Notes: generated by a model not told the origin, from the letters alone. 23,413 bases of DNA from a crenarchaeote SCGC AAA261-N23 (GCA_000375685.1 AQVQ01000015.1:1-23413), one strand, 5' to 3'. Shown: positions 1 to 6,784, counted from the stretch's first letter. Numbers and translations: made by a program.

Positions 1-95
1 CTACTTTCTAATCCACAATATTTAAATCTTTAGTTTTAAAGGAAACATAAAATAACTTGCTTTTAACGCTTAGAACAATTTCTTACTTACCTCAA
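1..95. repeat. Left terminal inverted repeat, exact copy of 1306-1400
   Basis: Read base by base, positions 1-95 equal the reverse complement of 1306-1400 with no mismatch, and the two diverge at the next base (position 96 against 1305). The segment natively carries the 3' end of the O-methyltransferase gene on the minus strand and the promoter region of carA. Its length equals that of the repeat at the right end of the window. I infer an assembly-graph overlap at a branch caused by a chimeric amplification product, not a biological repeat. Confidence 0.95.
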
Positions 96-631
96 TTGCG
101 TCATCTCCCACATCTATACTATAGCTCGAGTATTTTTTTGGAGCCTCTAACATAATCTAAATAATCGGATAAAATATTCCTGAATATTTTTACGTTGTCT
201 GCAACTATAATGCTTCCTTCTTTTAATAGCGGCTCTGCTAATTTTAGATATTCCAAATATTGCCTTTTATCTGCATCTATGAACATGAAGTTAAAGCTGT
301 AATTTAACTTAGGTATAACAACCCTCGCATCGCCTACAACCAATTGGATTTTATTTTTTAGACAACTTCTCTCAAAGTATTTCTTTGCAATGTTTGCGTT
401 TTTTCTGTTCACCTCTATCGTAATCAATTTTCCATTTTCAGGAAGAGCATTAGCTATAGCGATAGCTGAATAACCTATTAATGTGCCTACTTCCAAAGCA
501 AAACTTGGAGAATGTGCCTTTATCAAATTTGATAAAATAACTGCTTTATTTTTTCCTATAATAGGCAAATTGTACTCTTGAGCTAAAAACTCGATTTCCC
601 TTAAAACTACTTCAACTTTGCTATCTTCCAT
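70..631 (-). CDS. Class I SAM-dependent O-methyltransferase (CCoAOMT/TrmR-like), one-base frameshift
   Basis: Transfers methyl from S-adenosylmethionine to an oxygen; the substrate is unknown. Seen: the SAM-binding stretch ALEVGTLIGYS, the acidic TIEVN strand end, FIDADKRQYLEYL and IVADNV, which are the metal/substrate loops of the caffeoyl-CoA O-methyltransferase family (bacterial relatives include TrmR, a tRNA hydroxyuridine methyltransferase). The uninterrupted frame stops early at 119 after 170 residues. Removing one base from the seven-T run at 133-139 (seven A on the coding strand) restores the expected family tail, IDVGDDAIEVSKK, ending at TAA 70-72, about 186 residues. The last part therefore lies inside the left terminal repeat. 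The slip may be a real mutation or a homopolymer error. The start ATG at 631 follows a weak TATA-like stretch near 645. Confidence 0.8.
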
Positions 632-729
632 AACAAAATTGGTATGATTAAACTGCTATGTTAAGATATTTCAATCAACAAATAAGAGTTTCTAAAGTTT
701 GTTAATAGATTTTTTATTAAAACAAGAAA

Positions 730-1305
730 TTAGCCTATTTCTTGTTTTTCTTTAGCTTCCATTATTTTCTTTTTAACTTCGTAAGGCAAAACATAATCCT
801 CTTTCCTTTCATCTACTTGTCCCATTAAAGTTATTCCTATTCCATCCACTATTTCAAATTCATGAACGTACAAGCTATGTTCTGTTTGCCTCATTTTCTC
901 TATTATTAAATATCTATGAATTCTTCCTCCTTTTACAATTCTTCTAAACCTTATTATTCCATCTGCAATATGTTCAGCTCCAAATCCGAACGATTCAGCT
1001 GTAGTTATAGCGTATTGAGATGTTACAAGCGTAGTAAAATCCCATTTTGAAAGAACTTTTTTAAGCGAATAAGCAAGCTTCCTAGCCATTGCAGGTTTGT
1101 CAAGCCAGAATGCAGATAAAGAATCTATAACTAACCTTCCCCTTCCATATCCCAACTTTTTCTTAGCCTCTATTACTTTGCCTACAAGCTCTTCCATATC
1201 CAAAGATTTTAAGCTCCACTCTTTTTCTGAATCCATTAGAGCATCGATTATTATCAATTTGTTTTCTTGAATTGCATTTTTAAAATCAAAATTAAACTGT
1301 GACGC
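730..1305 (-). CDS. KaiC-like RecA-fold ATPase, C-terminal fragment (5' end missing)
   Basis: A single-domain KaiC family ATPase related to RadA, from a group common in Sulfolobales. The visible part starts in the region QASQFNFDF, which in full-length homologues comes about 85-90 residues after the start, so the Walker A P-loop half is absent. Seen: KLIIIDALM, the Walker B strand GRLVIDSLSAFWLD, TTLVTSQYAITT, and the conserved tail IIRFRRIV...RYLIIEKMRQT. The frame runs on to an ATG at 1344, but those extra residues are antisense to the O-methyltransferase tail/carA leader and are not KaiC sequence. The break lies exactly at the edge of the 95-bp repeat, so the gene is cut by a chimeric join and is probably intact in the cell. 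Its natural downstream neighbour is the O-methyltransferase. Confidence 0.85.
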   Translation of the reverse strand, partial: ASQFNFDFKNAIQENKLIIIDALMDSEKEWSLKSLDMEELVGKVIEAKKKLGYGRGRLVIDSLSAFWLDKPAMARKLAYSLKKVLSKWDFTTLVTSQYAITTAESFGFGAEHIADGIIRFRRIVKGGRIHRYLIIEKMRQTEHSLYVHEFEIVDGIGITLMGQVDERKEDYVLPYEVKKKIMEAKEKQEIG

Positions 1306-1400
1306 TTGAGGTAAGTAAGAAATTGTTCTAAGCGTTAAAAGCAAGTTATTTTATGTTTCCTTTAAAACTAAAGATTTAAATATTGTGGATTAGAAAGTAG
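1306..1400. repeat. Internal partner of the left terminal inverted repeat
   Basis: Exact reverse complement of 1-95. Here it joins the KaiC fragment to carA. Because the copy at 1-95 continues without interruption into the frameshift-corrected tail of the O-methyltransferase, the natural order is most likely O-methyltransferase, then this segment, then carA, with its stop about 80 bp before the carA start. Confidence 0.95.
1375..1383 (+). promoter_or_regulatory. TATA box of carA
   Basis: TTTAAATAT lies 29-37 bases before the carA ATG, with a purine-rich stretch (AAAACTAAAG) just upstream as a possible BRE. The spacing predicts a transcript with no or a very short leader. Confidence 0.5.
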
Positions 1401-1411
1401 TCTAAGACTTA

Positions 1412-2560
1412 ATGCAGGTTGAAAATAATAAAGAGATGAAATCCATTCTTCTTCTTGAAGATGGGACATTCTTTCTCGGTTCTCCTGTGGGTTTTCCAAA
1501 GAAAGTGATCGGCGAAGTAGTTTTCAACACAGGCATGGTAGGGTACAACGAATCAATAACTGATCCTTCATATAAAGGCCAGATATTAACCTTTACGTAT
1601 CCATTGATAGGAAATTACGGTGTTCCTTCTAATTTAAAGGATAGATGGGGAATTCCGATTTACTTTGAATCTGATAAAATACAAGTTTCAGCAATTGTTG
1701 TTTCAGAACTTTGTAAAAATCCAAGTCATCCTACATCTGTTAAAAGTTTAAACGATTGGTTATATGAAGAGGGAATACCTGGAATTGAGGGAATCGATAC
1801 TAGAGAATTGACAAAAAAATTAAGAGAAAAAGGCGTATTAATGGGAATATTAGACTTATATGATGATAAGCCTGATATAGATGAACTTTATGCTCAACTA
1901 AAAAAAGCTGCAAGATATGATGAAATAAATTATTCGAAGGAATTGGATTTGAAGAAAGAAATTGTATACGAGAATGAAGGACCAACAATAGCTTTAATAG
2001 ATTGTGGTAGTAAGTACAATATTCTTAGAAATCTTCTCAAAAGGGGATTTAAAGTTGTAAGATTTCCATGCAACTATTCTTTGGACAAAGTTTTGAGCTA
2101 TGATCCAAAGGGTGTTGTAATAAGTAATGGGCCAGGAAATCCAAAGAAATTCGAGGAAACAATTGAACTTGTTAAGGGCTTTGTTGAATTAAACATTCCT
2201 TTACTTGGCATATGCTTAGGCAATCAACTGGTTGCTTTGGCTTGTGGCGGAACAACTTTTAAAATGAAATATGGCCATAGAGGTCAAAACAAGCCTTCAA
2301 TCTTCTTGGGAAATGGATTAACGTATGTAACAAGTCAAAATCATGGATACGCAGTTGATTTAGATTCGTTGAAAGATACAGGATTAAAAGTTTGGTGGAT
2401 TAATGCGGACGATAGAACTATTGAAGGCCTAGTACATGTTAAAAAGCCCATTATAACAGTTCAATTCCATCCCGAAGCCACTCCTGGCCCTTACGATACG
2501 GAGTTTGTATTTGATCATTTCATGAATATGATAGAAAGAGGTAGATCACCCTATGCCTAA
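1412..2560 (+). CDS. carA: Carbamoyl-phosphate synthase, small (glutaminase) subunit
   Basis: Hydrolyses glutamine and passes ammonia to the large subunit CarB to make carbamoyl phosphate for pyrimidine and arginine synthesis; cytosolic. It is 382 residues, normal for CarA. The N-terminal domain (about 1-190) carries LLLEDGTFFLGSPVG and GEVVFNTGMVGYNE. The C-terminal class I amidotransferase domain has SNGPGNP, the nucleophile elbow LGICLGNQL (catalytic Cys) and VQFHPEATPGP (catalytic His and Glu). The ATG start sits at leaderless distance from the TATA box. It overlaps carB by 8 bases, so the two are translationally linked. The gene is intact, but the KaiC fragment upstream of it is a chimeric neighbour. 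Confidence 0.96.
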   Translation: MQVENNKEMKSILLLEDGTFFLGSPVGFPKKVIGEVVFNTGMVGYNESITDPSYKGQILTFTYPLIGNYGVPSNLKDRWGIPIYFESDKIQVSAIVVSELCKNPSHPTSVKSLNDWLYEEGIPGIEGIDTRELTKKLREKGVLMGILDLYDDKPDIDELYAQLKKAARYDEINYSKELDLKKEIVYENEGPTIALIDCGSKYNILRNLLKRGFKVVRFPCNYSLDKVLSYDPKGVVISNGPGNPKKFEETIELVKGFVELNIPLLGICLGNQLVALACGGTTFKMKYGHRGQNKPSIFLGNGLTYVTSQNHGYAVDLDSLKDTGLKVWWINADDRTIEGLVHVKKPIITVQFHPEATPGPYDTEFVFDHFMNMIERGRSPYA

Positions 2561-2810
2561 ATTTAACGATATTAAAAAGGTTTTGGTTTTGGGAAGCGGG
2601 GCAATTAAAATAGGTGAAGCTGGTGAATTTGACTATTCAGGAAGCCAATGTATTAAGGCTTTAAAAGAGGAGGGAATTTACACAGTTTTAGTAAATCCTA
2701 ACATAGCTACTATACAGACAGATGAAAAAATGGCCGATAAAATATACTTTTTACCAGTTACTCCTGAATTTGTTAAAACAGTTATAGAAAAAGAAAGACC
2801 TGATGGAATA
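2553..2810 (+). CDS. carB: Carbamoyl-phosphate synthase large subunit, N-terminal 86 residues only
   Basis: Starts MPKFNDIKKVLVLGSGAIKI and shows GEAGEFDYSGSQ and LVNPNIATIQTD, the conserved opening of the first ATP-grasp half of CarB. Full-length CarB is about 1050 residues; here homology ends at ERPDGI, where the family would continue into a GGQTALN-like motif. From there the frame runs a few unrelated codons to a stop at 2862-2864, out of frame with glutamate dehydrogenase sequence. This is a truncated gene at an abrupt junction, most likely an amplification or assembly chimera, because carB is a near-essential partner of the intact carA. Confidence 0.93.
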
Positions 2811-2812
2811 CA
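2800..2812. other. Junction between carB and gdhA fragments
   Basis: Around GATGGAATACAAG, CarB homology (PDGI in one frame) gives way to glutamate dehydrogenase homology (EYKKK in another frame). The shared bases at the switch suggest a join at a short microhomology. No insertion element, repeat or tRNA is present at the point. Confidence 0.8.
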
Positions 2813-3276
2813 AGAAAAAAGTCGGTACAGTTGTTGGTTATCGCGAAAGAAGAAAAATCTCTAATGAAGCTTTGTTAATCTCTGAATGTGATGTGCTAAT
2901 TCCTGCCGCATTGGAGGATCAGATTACCGCAAGCAATGCTGATCAAATTAAAGCTAAAATAATAGTCGAAGGAGCAAATGGTCCTACAACGCCTGAAGCA
3001 GATGAGATCTTATTTAAGAAAGGCATATACGTAGTTCCTGATATTCTTGCAAATGCTGGAGGTGTTACAGTTAGCTATTTCGAATGGGTTCAAAATTTCC
3101 AGAAAGTACAATGGGATGAACAAACAGTCTTGAATAGAATGGAGGAAAAAATTGTAAAATCTTTTAAAGACGTGAATGAAACAGCTGCAAAATATAAAGT
3201 TGATAACAGAACGGCTGCTTTAATTCTTGCAATAAGCAGAGTAGTCGAAGCATATAAATTAAGAGGGCAATATTGA
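2806..3276 (+). CDS. gdhA: Glutamate dehydrogenase, C-terminal fragment
   Basis: Catalyses reversible oxidative deamination of glutamate to 2-oxoglutarate and ammonia with NAD(P). Seen: VLIPAALEDQIT, IIVEGANGPTTPEADEIL, VVPDILANAGGVTVSYFEWVQN and the tail NRTAALILAISRVVEAYKLRGQY, all diagnostic of the C-terminal part of hexameric archaeal GDH. About 156 residues remain of an expected 420 or so; the substrate-binding lysine domain is missing. The apparent ATG at 2803 is probably formed by the junction and is not the gene's start. The 3' end overlaps the convergent methyltransferase gene by 18 bases, which suggests that this end is naturally placed. Confidence 0.93.
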   Translation, partial: EYKKKVGTVVGYRERRKISNEALLISECDVLIPAALEDQITASNADQIKAKIIVEGANGPTTPEADEILFKKGIYVVPDILANAGGVTVSYFEWVQNFQKVQWDEQTVLNRMEEKIVKSFKDVNETAAKYKVDNRTAALILAISRVVEAYKLRGQY

Positions 3277-3801
3277 AATTTCAAAAACAGAAATTTTTTC
3301 AAAGAAAAAACTCTTCGATGCAACTTCTTTAAAATGTAACTTTTTTCTTATATTTTCATTTAAAATTTCATCCAAATTTGTCAAAGACGATAAAACAACG
3401 TAGCATTTAGCTTTTTTAGCTTTTTCTAAAAATTTTTCCGAAAACTCTTCTATGATATTTCTTCCATTGTAATTTATGTAAACTGTTTGTGTATCGATAT
3501 CGGTTTTAAATTCATCTCTAGGCAAATAAGGAGGATTAAAACATATAAAATCGAAGGTATTGGCTCTAATCGGATCAAATAGGTTGCATTGAACTACATC
3601 AATGTTATAGCAATTTCTTGTTTTTTCTTTTGCTTCCTTGATTGATTTGTTGTCAATGTCTGTTGCGACAATCAATTTAAAATTATCCTTTGAATTAATC
3701 GCAATGTAACCACTACCTGTCCCTACATCGATTAAAACCTCGCCTTTTTTCTTGATAATTTCATTTAAGAGCAAATATGAATCTTCTGCTGGTTTATACA
3801 C
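3259..3801 (-). CDS. HemK2/Mtq2-like protein methyltransferase
   Basis: A SAM-dependent methyltransferase of the HemK family; the archaeal short form corresponds to Mtq2/HemK2, which methylates the glutamine of the GGQ motif in release factor aRF1, usually with Trm112 as partner. Seen in 180 residues: the N-terminal YKPAEDSYLLL, SAM motif I VLIDVGTGSGYIAI, the acidic ATDID strand end, and the catalytic NPPYLP tetrapeptide region. There is no N-terminal PrmC helical domain, which fits the archaeal/eukaryal form. The start is a GTG at 3801. It converges with the gdhA fragment (18-base overlap) and diverges from the ferredoxin gene across a 76-bp gap containing a palindrome. Confidence 0.87.
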   Translation of the reverse strand: MYKPAEDSYLLLNEIIKKKGEVLIDVGTGSGYIAINSKDNFKLIVATDIDNKSIKEAKEKTRNCYNIDVVQCNLFDPIRANTFDFICFNPPYLPRDEFKTDIDTQTVYINYNGRNIIEEFSEKFLEKAKKAKCYVVLSSLTNLDEILNENIRKKLHFKEVASKSFFFEKISVFEISILPS

Positions 3802-3821
3802 TGAAAAAATATTAGCAAAAA

Positions 3822-3841
3822 ACCACTTAAATGTAAGTGGT
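3822..3841. promoter_or_regulatory. Perfect 8-bp palindrome in divergent promoter region
   Basis: ACCACTTA-AATG-TAAGTGGT: two perfectly complementary 8-base arms with a 4-base spacer. It lies between the starts of the HemK2-like gene and the ferredoxin gene, directly upstream of the ferredoxin TATA box where the BRE should be. It could be an operator for a dimeric regulator or an activator site; a terminator role is unlikely since both genes point away from it. Confidence 0.5.
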
Positions 3842-3844
3842 ATA

Positions 3845-3852
3845 TTTATATA
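3845..3852 (+). promoter_or_regulatory. TATA box of the ferredoxin gene
   Basis: TTTATATA lies 26-33 bases before the ATG at 3878, giving a leaderless or nearly leaderless transcript. Confidence 0.55.
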
Positions 3853-3877
3853 GAATTTAAAGTATTCAAGAGCAAGT

Positions 3878-4321
3878 ATGACCAGACCTGTTGATTATAA
3901 GCCAAAACCTATCGATCCAGATGTAATCAATAAGCCAGATGAATATCCAGTAACCGGTGAATATATGGGCATTAAAATAAGGGCCGGAGGAATGCAAAGA
4001 TTGGACGCTGAAGGAAAGCCTTATCCTACCCAACTTGGTATATATGGTACAATTGTTATGGTGGACTTTGAAGCTTGTGTAGCTGATGGAGTATGCATGG
4101 ATGTCTGTCCTGTAAACGTATTTGAATGGTTCTTAAATCCAGGTAAATACGGAACTGGAAACGACAGAGTTATCGATCCTAATAAGCCTGAAGATAAAGA
4201 GCTTTGGGAGAAATATAGAACCGATAAGGCATTTCCAATAAGGGAGCAGAACTGCATTTTCTGCATGGCCTGTGAAATAGCTTGTCCAACTAAAGCAATA
4301 AAGATAAATCAGCCAGCTTAA
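3878..4321 (+). CDS. Dicluster 7Fe ferredoxin of the zinc-ferredoxin (zfx) family, zinc ligands absent
   Basis: Small cytosolic electron carrier, expected to accept electrons from 2-oxoacid:ferredoxin oxidoreductases. Cluster I motif C67-x2-D70-x2-C73-x3-C77-P has Asp in place of the second Cys, the pattern of the [3Fe-4S] site; cluster II is C126, C129, C132, C136 ([4Fe-4S]). The N-terminal extension and the LGIxGTIV core align with the Sulfolobus zinc ferredoxin, whose zinc is held by His16, His19, His34 and Asp76. The aligned residues here are Tyr29, Ile32, Tyr56 and Phe119, and the 147-residue protein contains no histidine at all. It is longer than the 103-residue Sulfolobus protein because of a longer N-terminus and an insert between the clusters (about 85-118). 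Its stop lies 5 bases from the convergent RadA-like gene. Confidence 0.92.
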   Translation: MTRPVDYKPKPIDPDVINKPDEYPVTGEYMGIKIRAGGMQRLDAEGKPYPTQLGIYGTIVMVDFEACVADGVCMDVCPVNVFEWFLNPGKYGTGNDRVIDPNKPEDKELWEKYRTDKAFPIREQNCIFCMACEIACPTKAIKINQPA

Positions 4322-4326
4322 TTTTT

Positions 4327-5028
4327 CTAAGCAGGATATATTCCATCTTCTCTAATTTCAAATAAAAAATAATTTTCATCCAAATTCGGCGAATCATATA
4401 GCTTCGCATATCTTTTATTTCCTATTTTGCCCAATTCAATTATTTTTCTGCAATATTTGTTTATTAAATTGCCACCTACAGGTTTCTTTTCCCATCTATT
4501 CTCAGCTTCTCCTTCTGTTACTTGATTGGTTACAACGCAGGCAGCTTCCTTCTTTTCGGCAATGCTTATTAATCTTTCTAAAAAATTTCTGATCTCATGT
4601 TGCCTTAAGGCTAGAAGATTCTGTTCAGCAAATTCACTTCTAAAAAAAGCAGATATTGAATCTATAATAAGTAATTTTATTCCATAGTTTTCAATAATTT
4701 TCTCAGCTATTTCCAAAGCAAGAATCTGTTCTTTTAAAGAAGAAACTTCCTTTATAAATATGTTTTTTAAAACCGTAGAAGGCTGTAGGTTAAATCTTAT
4801 AGCAATTTTTTCTATCCTTGGTGGATAAAAAGATTTCTCGGTACTTATGAATATGGACTTGCTTTCTAATCCTCCTTTGTTTTCAGGTAATTGGGCTGTA
4901 ACACAAAGTTGTTGGGTTATAATGCTTTTTCCTGTTCCAAATTCTCCAAATATTTGAGTGATTGAGCCACATTCTATCCCGTTTATTATTCTATCAAATT
5001 CAGGAATACCTGTTGTTAATTTCTTCAT
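4327..5028 (-). CDS. RadA/RadB-family RecA-like ATPase (RadA paralogue)
   Basis: A RecA-fold ATPase of the RadA paralogue group (RadB in Euryarchaeota, aRadC-type in Crenarchaeota), expected to assist or regulate recombination. Seen in 233 residues: TTGIPEFDRIINGIECG, Walker A GEFGTGKS (28-35), the catalytic-Glu strand IFISTEKSF (Glu64), Walker B LLIIDSISAFF (Asp123), CVVTNQV (165-170) and the VGGNLI loop. It lacks the N-terminal helix-hairpin-helix domain of RadA itself. It is the last gene of a three-gene minus-strand operon; its ATG overlaps the upstream stop in ATGA. It is distinct from the KaiC-like fragment near the left end. Confidence 0.85.
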   Translation of the reverse strand: MKKLTTGIPEFDRIINGIECGSITQIFGEFGTGKSIITQQLCVTAQLPENKGGLESKSIFISTEKSFYPPRIEKIAIRFNLQPSTVLKNIFIKEVSSLKEQILALEIAEKIIENYGIKLLIIDSISAFFRSEFAEQNLLALRQHEIRNFLERLISIAEKKEAACVVTNQVTEGEAENRWEKKPVGGNLINKYCRKIIELGKIGNKRYAKLYDSPNLDENYFLFEIREDGIYPA

Positions 5029-6200
5029 TTTAGATTCTTATGTTCGTTAGCCATAAAAATTCCTTTATATGTTGGAATTATTTTCTTAATCCCAGAGAAA
5101 AGCTTTTCTTCTAAAAGTCCATCCCTTAACAATGTATCGATTAAATTATCCCAATCATCGATAAAGTATCCAAGAGAACTCATCAAGTGTTTGATTTCGC
5201 TTCTTCTTACAACGTTTTTCTCAATCTCTATTATTAAATCAGCTATTAAATCTGCCAAATTACCGTAGTTTATTTCAAGCAAGGTTTTGATTTCTTTAGC
5301 CTTAGGAGTAACCGCTTTCCCTCTTTCTAGCGTTATATCTCCAAACTTGATTATACTCTTGTTTGTTACTTTATTATTCTCTATAACAACTAAATTGAAA
5401 GGAGAACCATCAATGAAGCAATTCTTTATGCTAATAGAGTTATTATAGCTTATGTAATAAATTCTTGAAAATCTTGAATATAACTTATCGTTTAACTCTT
5501 CCAAACAAGCTGAGAAACAATAGGAAATATTATTAAAAGCTAGCTCATCTAATAGCCTGCAGATAAATTCCTCATTCAAGCATAATATCGATTTTCCTTC
5601 AGTGTTATCGACAAAAATATTCATATCAGTTTTATTTTCGTTTGCAACAAAATCTAAAATTAGCAATGTCAAGAATATTCTTAAATTGAAGTTTTTTACA
5701 TTTGATATATTTACTATTATGCAATCTTTCTTTTCCAACTCTTCAAAAATGTCGATGCTGTTTTCATTAGCAAGAATATTATCTAAATCTTGTATCTCAA
5801 AAAGTTTAGCTATTATCTCTTGCAATTTTACTAAGTAAGATGAGTAATTTACAAAAGCATTCATAATCGAAGCAACTTTCTCGATAATCTTGCTTATTTT
5901 TAACTTACTTTCCTTCAAATTATAAATTGAGTAGAGTAACAAAGTTCTTTCTTCTTCTTTCAAGTTTAAGCTCGCAGACAAAACATCGATTATCCTTATA
6001 ATGTCAAAGCTTTGGTTATTCAGCAAAGAGATTTTATTTAAGCTAATCTTTTCCATTTCCAAATTGTTGGAAATAATGCCTTTGTTATCAATAACAAAAA
6101 CTTTCTTCCCTTTTTCAGCAACATTTTTAATGTGTTTTATCATGAAAATTGTCGAACTAATAGGATCAGATAAAATAAGCTCGCGGTTGCAAAGCATCAT
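5025..6200 (-). CDS. HerA-like protein with degenerate P-loop and C-terminal winged helix
   Basis: I find no exact family match by eye. The pattern of the 391 residues fits a HerA/VirB4-like ATPase that has lost ATP binding. The opening ELILSDPISSTIFMIKHI followed by KKVFVIDNKG sits where HerA has GxxGxGKS and the VIDPKGE strand, but Gly and Lys of Walker A are gone. Later, CIIVNISNVKNF.LRIFLTLLILDFV resembles the core strand-helix pair, MNIFVDNTEG occupies the Walker B position without the DE pair, and CFSACLEELNDKLYSRFSRIYYI resembles the sensor strand. The last 75 or so residues look like a winged helix (IKHLMSSLGYF...LIDTLLRDGLLEE). ATGA overlaps join it to both neighbours, so it likely works with the RadA-like ATPase. 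The HerA relation is inference. Confidence 0.55.
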   Translation of the reverse strand: MMLCNRELILSDPISSTIFMIKHIKNVAEKGKKVFVIDNKGIISNNLEMEKISLNKISLLNNQSFDIIRIIDVLSASLNLKEEERTLLLYSIYNLKESKLKISKIIEKVASIMNAFVNYSSYLVKLQEIIAKLFEIQDLDNILANENSIDIFEELEKKDCIIVNISNVKNFNLRIFLTLLILDFVANENKTDMNIFVDNTEGKSILCLNEEFICRLLDELAFNNISYCFSACLEELNDKLYSRFSRIYYISYNNSISIKNCFIDGSPFNLVVIENNKVTNKSIIKFGDITLERGKAVTPKAKEIKTLLEINYGNLADLIADLIIEIEKNVVRRSEIKHLMSSLGYFIDDWDNLIDTLLRDGLLEEKLFSGIKKIIPTYKGIFMANEHKNLK

Positions 6201-6751
6201 ATCAATTGAACCTCATCGATTAATCCTTCATCCCAATCAACTTTACAATTTAGATTTTCAAAATAACCTACTAAAAATCTTGCTTTACCTGCTAATGAAT
6301 ATATTTTAGATTTGAGTACATTTTTGTTCAGCTTTAATGAAAACACGTTTTCTCTTATGATTAACTTTGCTTGATTTGGGTTGCAGATAACGAAAGCAAA
6401 ATTTAATTCATAAGCTATTTCAGAAAGCCTCTTAATATCAATATTTACATCGTTAGGAATATAAAGAGAAAGACAAATAATTATTGACCAATTGAATCCT
6501 TTTCTCATAATCTTTATATCGTTTTTTGTTTTATAAATCTCAATTTTTTCTAATAATGTTATTTTTTCATATTTCTTGCTTATAATTCCCAATATAAATT
6601 CCTTAATTTTACTAACACTCTTTTCATTTTTCTTATTTTTACTTTTAATCAATTTGTATATTAATATAGATGTTATTACAATTAATCCTAAAATTGGTGA
6701 TATTATAAATACTATTAAAACTATTATTCCGTAAAATATTACCTTTTTCAT
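6197..6751 (-). CDS. Membrane-anchored protein of unknown function, first gene of RadA-like operon
   Basis: I do not recognise the family. The 184-residue protein begins with one or two hydrophobic membrane segments (about residues 4-34), then a very lysine-rich linker (KSKNKKNEKSVSK), then a soluble domain of about 130 residues with predicted alternating strands and helices (ISKKYEKITLLEKIEIYKT, WSIIICLSLYIP, AFVICNPNQAKLII). By the positive-inside rule the basic linker places the soluble domain in the cytoplasm. Its stop overlaps the start of the HerA-like gene in ATGA, and a TATA box lies 25-33 bases before its ATG, so it heads the operon. This context suggests it ties the RadA-like/HerA-like pair to the membrane. 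Confidence 0.6.
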   Translation of the reverse strand: MKKVIFYGIIVLIVFIISPILGLIVITSILIYKLIKSKNKKNEKSVSKIKEFILGIISKKYEKITLLEKIEIYKTKNDIKIMRKGFNWSIIICLSLYIPNDVNIDIKRLSEIAYELNFAFVICNPNQAKLIIRENVFSLKLNKNVLKSKIYSLAGKARFLVGYFENLNCKVDWDEGLIDEVQLI

Positions 6752-6775
6752 ATGAAATTTTCTTAAAATCTAAAA

Positions 6776-6784
6776 TTTAAATTT
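6776..6784 (-). promoter_or_regulatory. TATA box of the three-gene RadA-like operon
   Basis: AAATTTAAA on the minus strand, 25-33 bases before the ATG at 6751. The only plausible promoter for the three genes, since the two downstream genes start inside their predecessors' stops. Confidence 0.45.

Noticed and set aside
1..95. Terminal inverted repeats as ends of a linear plasmid, virus or transposon
   Set aside because: The left and right repeats are unrelated to each other, each matches an internal chromosomal gene segment, and both are exactly 95 bases, which fits an assembler k-mer overlap.
1306..1344. First 13 residues of the KaiC-like frame as a true start (MLLTLRTISYLPQ)
   Set aside because: They are antisense to the O-methyltransferase tail and carA leader inside the 95-bp repeat, and KaiC homologues need about 90 more residues including the P-loop.
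1800..1988. Minus-strand open frame inside carA, and similar 60-110 codon frames opposite other genes (for example 4021-4266, 5602-5838, 8938-9270, 14774-15241, 21427-21639)
   Set aside because: Each is wholly or mostly antisense to a gene with clear family motifs, with low-complexity Leu/Ile/Ser/Phe-rich translation and no homology or promoter.
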